64,000 nucleotides of DNA from Blautia massiliensis (ex Durand et al. 2017) (GTDB lineage: Bacteria; Bacillota; Clostridia; Lachnospirales; Lachnospiraceae). The stretch spans positions 1-64,000 of the forward strand of contig NZ_LN913006.1 in the NCBI RefSeq assembly GCF_001487165.1, given 5' to 3'. The notes beneath the pieces were generated by a model. It had not been told where the DNA came from and did no database searches. It worked only from the letters and a program-made list of their open reading frames with translations. How positions within the stretch are numbered: the first letter of the stretch is position 1; every line of letters begins with the position of its first letter. This document shows, piece after piece, positions 61,065 to 64,000 of the stretch. The translations under genes and the position numbers were made by a program.

Positions 61065-61860
61065 AGCAGAGTACTATAAAATGAAATATTCGCGAGCCTC
61101 GAAGTGGGTTTTAGTATTTATGGCATTTATTTTTTTTATACCGTTCGTTGTGGGAAATGATACATTGTTTATGACTTTTGGTGATTATAGAAATATAGAT
61201 AGCATTGGTTGGATTTGCTACATAGACGACATGAATAATGTAAAAGCTGCAGAAATCGCAAGATTTGCATTATCAATTAATTTTTTTTCTTGGATTGGAT
61301 TAATTGTCTATATTACGACAATGGTATCTGCAGAATTTCATCAAGGAACAATAAGAGCTTCTGTCGTATATGGGATAAATCGAACCAAATTATTTTTAAG
61401 TAAATTACTGGTGATAAATGTTCACTTTTTTATTCTCTATTATATTGTGGAAACTGCATTAGGCTTAGGATTAGCATGGAAGTATGGTTTTCATTATAAA
61501 GGTGAGGAATTTTTGATTTTTATCGGAATGGTTACCTTAAATATGATAGCTATGATTGGAATGGAAGCTGTGGCGGTTTTGATTACGGTTTTAGTAAAGA
61601 ATACAGGAATTGTGGCAGCTTTATCATGTGTATATTTCTTTGCAGGTGCGATTACTTATCCTATGGTATATGAGGATTTTCAAAATCAATCAGTGCTTCT
61701 TAAAGCATTTTGTGTTATGAACCCGACCACTTATATGTATAATATTTGTGGATATCGGATGACAAATGGGATTGTTGTTGGAACTATTATGTATGGTATG
61801 GGTGCGTGCCTGGTGGGGATAGTTTTAATGCATTTTGCATTGAAACGTCAAGAACTTTAA
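61051..61860 (+). CDS. ABC-2 type permease (immunity partner)
   Basis: A 269-residue membrane protein with about six hydrophobic spans, beginning MRQLKAEYYKMKYSRASKWV, the usual N-terminal helix of ABC-2/BcrB-LanE-type permeases. VSAEFHQGTIRASVVYGINR is the conserved cytoplasmic segment. GGAGGTGAAATCG precedes the start. It works with the upstream ATPase. Confidence 0.88.
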   Translation: MRQLKAEYYKMKYSRASKWVLVFMAFIFFIPFVVGNDTLFMTFGDYRNIDSIGWICYIDDMNNVKAAEIARFALSINFFSWIGLIVYITTMVSAEFHQGTIRASVVYGINRTKLFLSKLLVINVHFFILYYIVETALGLGLAWKYGFHYKGEEFLIFIGMVTLNMIAMIGMEAVAVLITVLVKNTGIVAALSCVYFFAGAITYPMVYEDFQNQSVLLKAFCVMNPTTYMYNICGYRMTNGIVVGTIMYGMGACLVGIVLMHFALKRQEL

Positions 61861-61923
61861 TTTGTGTTTCAAGTAGCTCTTACTACTTTGAAATAAATAA
61901 ATATTTTACAGGAGGATATTGCA

Positions 61924-62031
61924 ATGAAGTGGATTAACAAAGCATCAGAGGACAAAAGTACAAGAATCTGCTGGGTTTACAATGATAAAGGTTGTGGATC
62001 TAAAAAGGCTACATGTGTAATTCGTTACTAA
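61924..62031 (+). CDS. Small Cys-containing RiPP precursor (Clo7bot-like)
   Basis: A 35-residue peptide behind ACAGGAGGATATTGCA. It starts MKWINKASEDKSTRIC and has Cys16, Cys24 and Cys31, ending VIRY. From memory, small clostridial Cys peptides named Clo7bot start MK and are paired with a radical SAM maturase like the one that follows. A terminator-like hairpin separates it from that maturase, the same layout as precursor 1. The peptide is encoded between an immunity-type ABC transporter and a maturase-exporter pair, which supports a secreted bioactive product. Confidence 0.75.
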   Translation: MKWINKASEDKSTRICWVYNDKGCGSKKATCVIRY

Positions 62032-62052
62032 AGATATTTGTAGTCAGTAAAG

Positions 62053-62087
62053 GAAAATGTGCTCAGCAATATGCTGGGCACATTTTC
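62053..62087 (+). terminator. Terminator-like hairpin between precursor and maturase
   Basis: GAAAATGTGC-tc-AGCA pairs with TGCT-gg-GCACATTTTC around ATA. It would end most transcripts after the precursor gene and let some continue into the radical SAM gene. Confidence 0.75.
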
Positions 62088-62140
62088 ATTATTGCAAAGA
62101 ACACTGTGAAAACAAGAGATTAAGAAAAGAGGATATAATA

Positions 62141-63391
62141 ATGAAATTATCAAGATACAATATAGAGAAAAAAGAAGATAAAAGTTGTTTGATTTACAAT
62201 ACGGTCACATCTGCAATACTGGAATTAGATACTGATTATGAAAAATCATATTATGAAATGAAAGAAGGGAAAAAATGTTCAAAGCCTGATTTAGAGTCAG
62301 CATTATTAGAGGGTGGTATGCTAGTTGAAGATGATAAAGATGAATTTGCAGAATTGCTTATAAGAAATAAAATAGAAAGGTTTGCGGATTCAAATCTTAC
62401 ATTAACTATTGCCCCAACTATGGCATGTAATTTTTGTTGTCCCTATTGCTATGAAAAAGGGAGAGAATATATTACTATGTCTGAGACTGTTCAGGATCAA
62501 TTAACATCGCAGCTCAAAGAAAAATATCAGCATATACATGAATTAACGGTATCTTGGTATGGAGGGGAGCCATTATTGGCAATTGAAACTATTGAAAAAT
62601 TAACCAAAAAGATAAAGTCTGTTTTGCCACTTGGTTGCAAATATAATGCGGATATGGTCACAAATGGTTATAAATTGACTAGAAGAGTAGCTGAAAAATT
62701 AAAAGACATGGACATCCACTATATTCAAGTTACTTTAGATGGTTCAAAACAAGCCCATGATAGTAGAAGGATTCTCCATAATCATCAGCCTACCTTCGAA
62801 CATATATTGGACAATATAAGAGAATGTGCGGATATTTTGAATATTTCGATAAGAATTAATGTTGACAAGACAAATATAAACGAAGCAACAGAAATATTTG
62901 ATTGGCTAGAAAGATATGGTTTAAAAGGTAGAGTTGGTTATTATTTAGCACCAGTAGATGATATTAATGGAGTATGTAATAATCATATATGTATGGAACG
63001 ACCACAGTACGCAAAAGAAGAGATTGCGTTTTATAAAGAAGGGATTAAGAGAGGCTTTATGTACCAAGGTGTTAAGCCGAGCAATTATGGTGTATGTGGA
63101 GCAATTAGCTTAAATTCATTTGTGATAGGTCCAGATGGAGCGTTGTATAAATGTTGGAATGATATTGGATATAGTGAACGAAGTATCGGTAATTTGGAAA
63201 AAGGAATCAAACTTACAAATAAATTTGTAGAATGGCTTTCCTATGATGTCGTAAAGGATCAAGAATGTAAAGATTGTTCATTTTTTCCAGTATGTTATGG
63301 TGGGTGTGCTGCTTATAAAAATAAGATTTGTTCTTCAGTAAAATGGAATGCAGAAGAGATGTTGGAGCTGATGAAAGAAATGGCTCAATGA
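62141..63391 (+). CDS. Radical SAM/SPASM maturase F (Cys-rich peptide type)
   Basis: A 416-residue enzyme; ATG 62141 follows AAGAGGA. The N-terminal ~85 residues (KLSRYNIEKKEDKSCLIYNT, SAILELD) form the recognition region. The core has CNFCCPYC (about 93-100) and WYGGEPL. SPASM motifs follow: VCGAISLNSF, LYKCWNDIG and ECKDCSFFPVCYGGCAAYK. It parallels maturase E at 27139 throughout, so the two loci share ancestry. The expected substrate is the 35-residue peptide upstream. Confidence 0.9.
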   Translation: MKLSRYNIEKKEDKSCLIYNTVTSAILELDTDYEKSYYEMKEGKKCSKPDLESALLEGGMLVEDDKDEFAELLIRNKIERFADSNLTLTIAPTMACNFCCPYCYEKGREYITMSETVQDQLTSQLKEKYQHIHELTVSWYGGEPLLAIETIEKLTKKIKSVLPLGCKYNADMVTNGYKLTRRVAEKLKDMDIHYIQVTLDGSKQAHDSRRILHNHQPTFEHILDNIRECADILNISIRINVDKTNINEATEIFDWLERYGLKGRVGYYLAPVDDINGVCNNHICMERPQYAKEEIAFYKEGIKRGFMYQGVKPSNYGVCGAISLNSFVIGPDGALYKCWNDIGYSERSIGNLEKGIKLTNKFVEWLSYDVVKDQECKDCSFFPVCYGGCAAYKNKICSSVKWNAEEMLELMKEMAQ

Positions 63392-63410
63392 AATAGCAGG
63401 GAGAATTGGA

Positions 63411-64000
63411 ATGATAAAATTTTGCAGTAAATATGTTTTTCAATATAAAATAGAATATGGGATATATTTTTTGTTGGGTATTATACTGTGCGGGTTAAAT
63501 ACATTTATACCGGCTGCTATGGGACAATTTATTAATATGTTTAATGTGGAAACAACATATTCAGCAATGTTAAAATTCATATTTTTATTACTGTTATTGT
63601 ATGTTGGTAAGGAAATTGTCTGCTATGTCAATAAAATACTTTATATAAGGATACAGACTAATGCAGCATTTTCATTAAATTTCGAAATTGTAAATCATTT
63701 AAAAAAAGTTTCGCCACTCGTAATTGGCAGAACTGATTTATCGTACTTATCTCAAAGGATAAACAATGATGCGAATGATGTACTTATTTTTTTCATCAGC
63801 TCCTTGACTGAATTGATATTTTCAGTTTTTTCAGCGGGTATAATCTTATTTATGATTTGGAAAATGGATTCGATTGCTTTTATAGTTACAATGTTTTTAT
63901 TAGCACTTTATTTTTTTATATATATTGGCTTCAAAAAGCGTATTTATAATTGCAGTTATGGAATGAAAGAGGAGAAATCCAATTTCTTCTCCAGACTGCA
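63411..64000 (+). CDS. ABC exporter C, N-terminal part (runs off window)
   Basis: From ATG 63411 the frame stays open to the window end (196 codons). It begins MIKFCSKYVFQYKIEYGIYF and shows several membrane spans, with LSYLSQRINNDANDVLIFF matching the same region of exporter B at 28744. No C39 peptidase domain precedes the membrane part. The ATPase half lies beyond 64000. It should export the peptide of this locus. Confidence 0.85.
   Translation, partial: MIKFCSKYVFQYKIEYGIYFLLGIILCGLNTFIPAAMGQFINMFNVETTYSAMLKFIFLLLLLYVGKEIVCYVNKILYIRIQTNAAFSLNFEIVNHLKKVSPLVIGRTDLSYLSQRINNDANDVLIFFISSLTELIFSVFSAGIILFMIWKMDSIAFIVTMFLLALYFFIYIGFKKRIYNCSYGMKEEKSNFFSRL

Overview
The window looks like a Bacillota chromosome, most likely a gut Lachnospiraceae. 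The reasons are low GC, strong AGGAGG-type ribosome binding sites, a class B sortase, many radical SAM peptide-maturation genes and ICE-type sigma/HTH genes. It opens with the 3' end of a 23S rRNA gene and a duplicated tRNA-Asn/tRNA-Cys block (1-520; the first tRNA-Cys is a remnant). A tyrosine integrase and a small excisionase-like gene follow directly. Nearly everything after about 0.57 kb therefore looks like one large integrated plasmid-like element. Its far end, a relaxase and a type IV secretion system are not seen here.

Core module A (2.7-14.5 kb, mostly + strand) holds a YqaJ-type nuclease, a RecD2-type helicase, a probable ssDNA-annealing protein, a primase, sortase B, a ParM/ParR-like segregation pair, an XRE repressor and two Tn916-like sigma/HTH proteins. 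Core module B (39.8-58.3 kb, - strand) holds NAD-dependent DNA ligase, a NADAR protein, a methyltransferase, a SpoVT/AbrB regulator, a VWA protein with a MoxR-type ATPase, and SSB. Three long operons (starting at 3113, 46419 and 58234) share one unusual 5' arrangement. Each has AT-rich near-palindromic operator sites about 30 bp apart, then a 100-150 nt leader with a conserved box, then an intrinsic terminator before the first gene.

Cargo region 1 (14.6-31 kb, AT-rich) is a dense RiPP (ribosomally made, modified peptide) island. It has two LytTR response regulators, an AgrC-like sensor kinase, a secreted phospholipase C-like protein, five radical SAM/SPASM enzymes, two ABC exporters without a C39 peptidase domain and a cytosolic subtilisin-like protease. 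It also has three very small precursor genes. Two of these (15686 and 26905) encode related peptides sharing the pattern CX6CLxDC. The third (30507) encodes a Gly/Ala-rich peptide with 11 Cys, mostly in a five-residue CX4 period. A complete metK (SAM synthetase, 32083) lies just downstream. It carries a promoter-region motif also found before both CX6CLxDC precursors and the phospholipase gene, so SAM supply may be co-regulated with peptide maturation.

Cargo region 2 (34.3-39.8 kb) carries a serine recombinase, a truncated tyrosine recombinase-like gene, an AbiE-type toxin-antitoxin pair behind two large inverted repeats, and a metallophosphoesterase. An intact IS30-family element (46849-48569, 24-bp perfect inverted repeats, 11-bp target duplication) interrupts a remnant in which a Y-family polymerase start is fused to a decapitated SRAP gene.

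Cargo region 3 (59.2-64 kb) is another RiPP locus: a response regulator, a two-gene immunity-type ABC transporter, a 35-residue Cys-containing peptide, a radical SAM/SPASM maturase and an ABC exporter that runs off the window. Function assignments rest on motifs read by eye; no database search was possible.
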